DNA of 12,857 bases. It comes from CAYOOT01 sp964405665. GTDB taxonomy: Bacteria > Bdellovibrionota_C > UBA2361 > SZUA-149 > CAZDWZ01. Of this stretch, positions 12,820 through 12,857 are shown in pieces. The first letter of the stretch is position 1. Each line of letters starts with the position of its first letter. The notes beneath the pieces are model-generated. The model saw only the letters and a list, made by a program, of their open reading frames with translations, ran no database searches and was not told the DNA's origin. The translations under genes and the position numbers were made by a program. Where the stretch lies: positions 1-12,857 of the forward strand of contig CAYOOT010000076.1 of NCBI GenBank assembly GCA_964405665.1, in the 5' to 3' direction.

Positions 12820-12857
12820 ATGACAATCGGAAATTTTGAAATTATTGCCACAGATGG
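12820..12857 (+). CDS. tgt: Start of tRNA-guanine transglycosylase (partial, runs off the window)
   Basis: Only 12 codons and two bases are visible: MTIGNFEIIATD then a Gly codon (GG-). The pattern F-x-I-I-x-x-DG close to the start is how many bacterial Tgt proteins begin (phenylalanine-rich opening, then a DG before the ARRG region). Tgt exchanges guanine 34 of certain tRNAs for preQ1, the step just before QueA, and queA-tgt is a very common gene pair. An ATG at 12810 is in another frame that soon stops. No clear Shine-Dalgarno site is present; the REPIN-like element ends 12 bases before the ATG. The call rests on a very short peptide plus context. Confidence 0.6.
   Translation, partial: MTIGNFEIIATD

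Noticed and set aside
1..12857. CRISPR arrays, tRNA or rRNA genes, complete insertion sequences, toxin-antitoxin pairs
   Set aside because: No regularly spaced repeats, cloverleaf or rRNA motifs, transposase or toxin-like small genes were found on either strand.

Overview
The window is AT-rich bacterial chromosomal DNA with densely packed genes: nine complete protein genes, the first codons of a tenth, no tRNA or rRNA genes, and no gene-free stretch longer than about 180 bases. The standard bacterial code fits, because no gene has an internal TGA and queA ends on TGA at its expected C-terminus. The mix of leaderless-looking first genes, Shine-Dalgarno sites on only some genes, GTAG-type REP hairpins and a very large unrecognised protein suggests an uncultivated or candidate-phylum type of bacterium. 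No phylum can be assigned from the sequence alone.

Left part (1-1874): a Gfo/Idh/MocA-family oxidoreductase on the minus strand is divergent from a family 2 glycosyltransferase of the dolichol-phosphate-mannose synthase type. Only 55 bases separate them, and these hold a strong promoter whose predicted transcript begins at the glycosyltransferase ATG. The oxidoreductase stop codon lies inside a 13-base fragment identical to the end of the REP element found at the other end of the window.

Middle (2052-8787): a ParA/Soj-type ATPase with an acidic insertion is followed by a 1114-residue protein of unknown function. The two genes share an unusual start context without a Shine-Dalgarno site. The large gene runs head-on into recD2 (helicase, minus strand). 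The two stop codons share one CTAG tetranucleotide, and a 10-bp inverted repeat brackets it.

Right part (8899-12857): an apparent operon on the plus strand encodes a glyoxalase-II-like metallo-beta-lactamase hydrolase, CoaBC (coenzyme A synthesis), a family 4 uracil-DNA glycosylase with a substituted cluster cysteine, and QueA (last-but-one step of queuosine synthesis). After a REPIN-like pair of hairpins comes the start of what looks like tgt, the queuosine tRNA-guanine transglycosylase. The first genes overlap or nearly touch, so co-transcription is likely. QueA plus Tgt indicates a queuosine pathway.

The best candidates for something undescribed are the ParA/1114-residue pair, the REPIN-like element and its effect on the oxidoreductase 3' end, and the Cys-to-Ser change in the uracil-DNA glycosylase.
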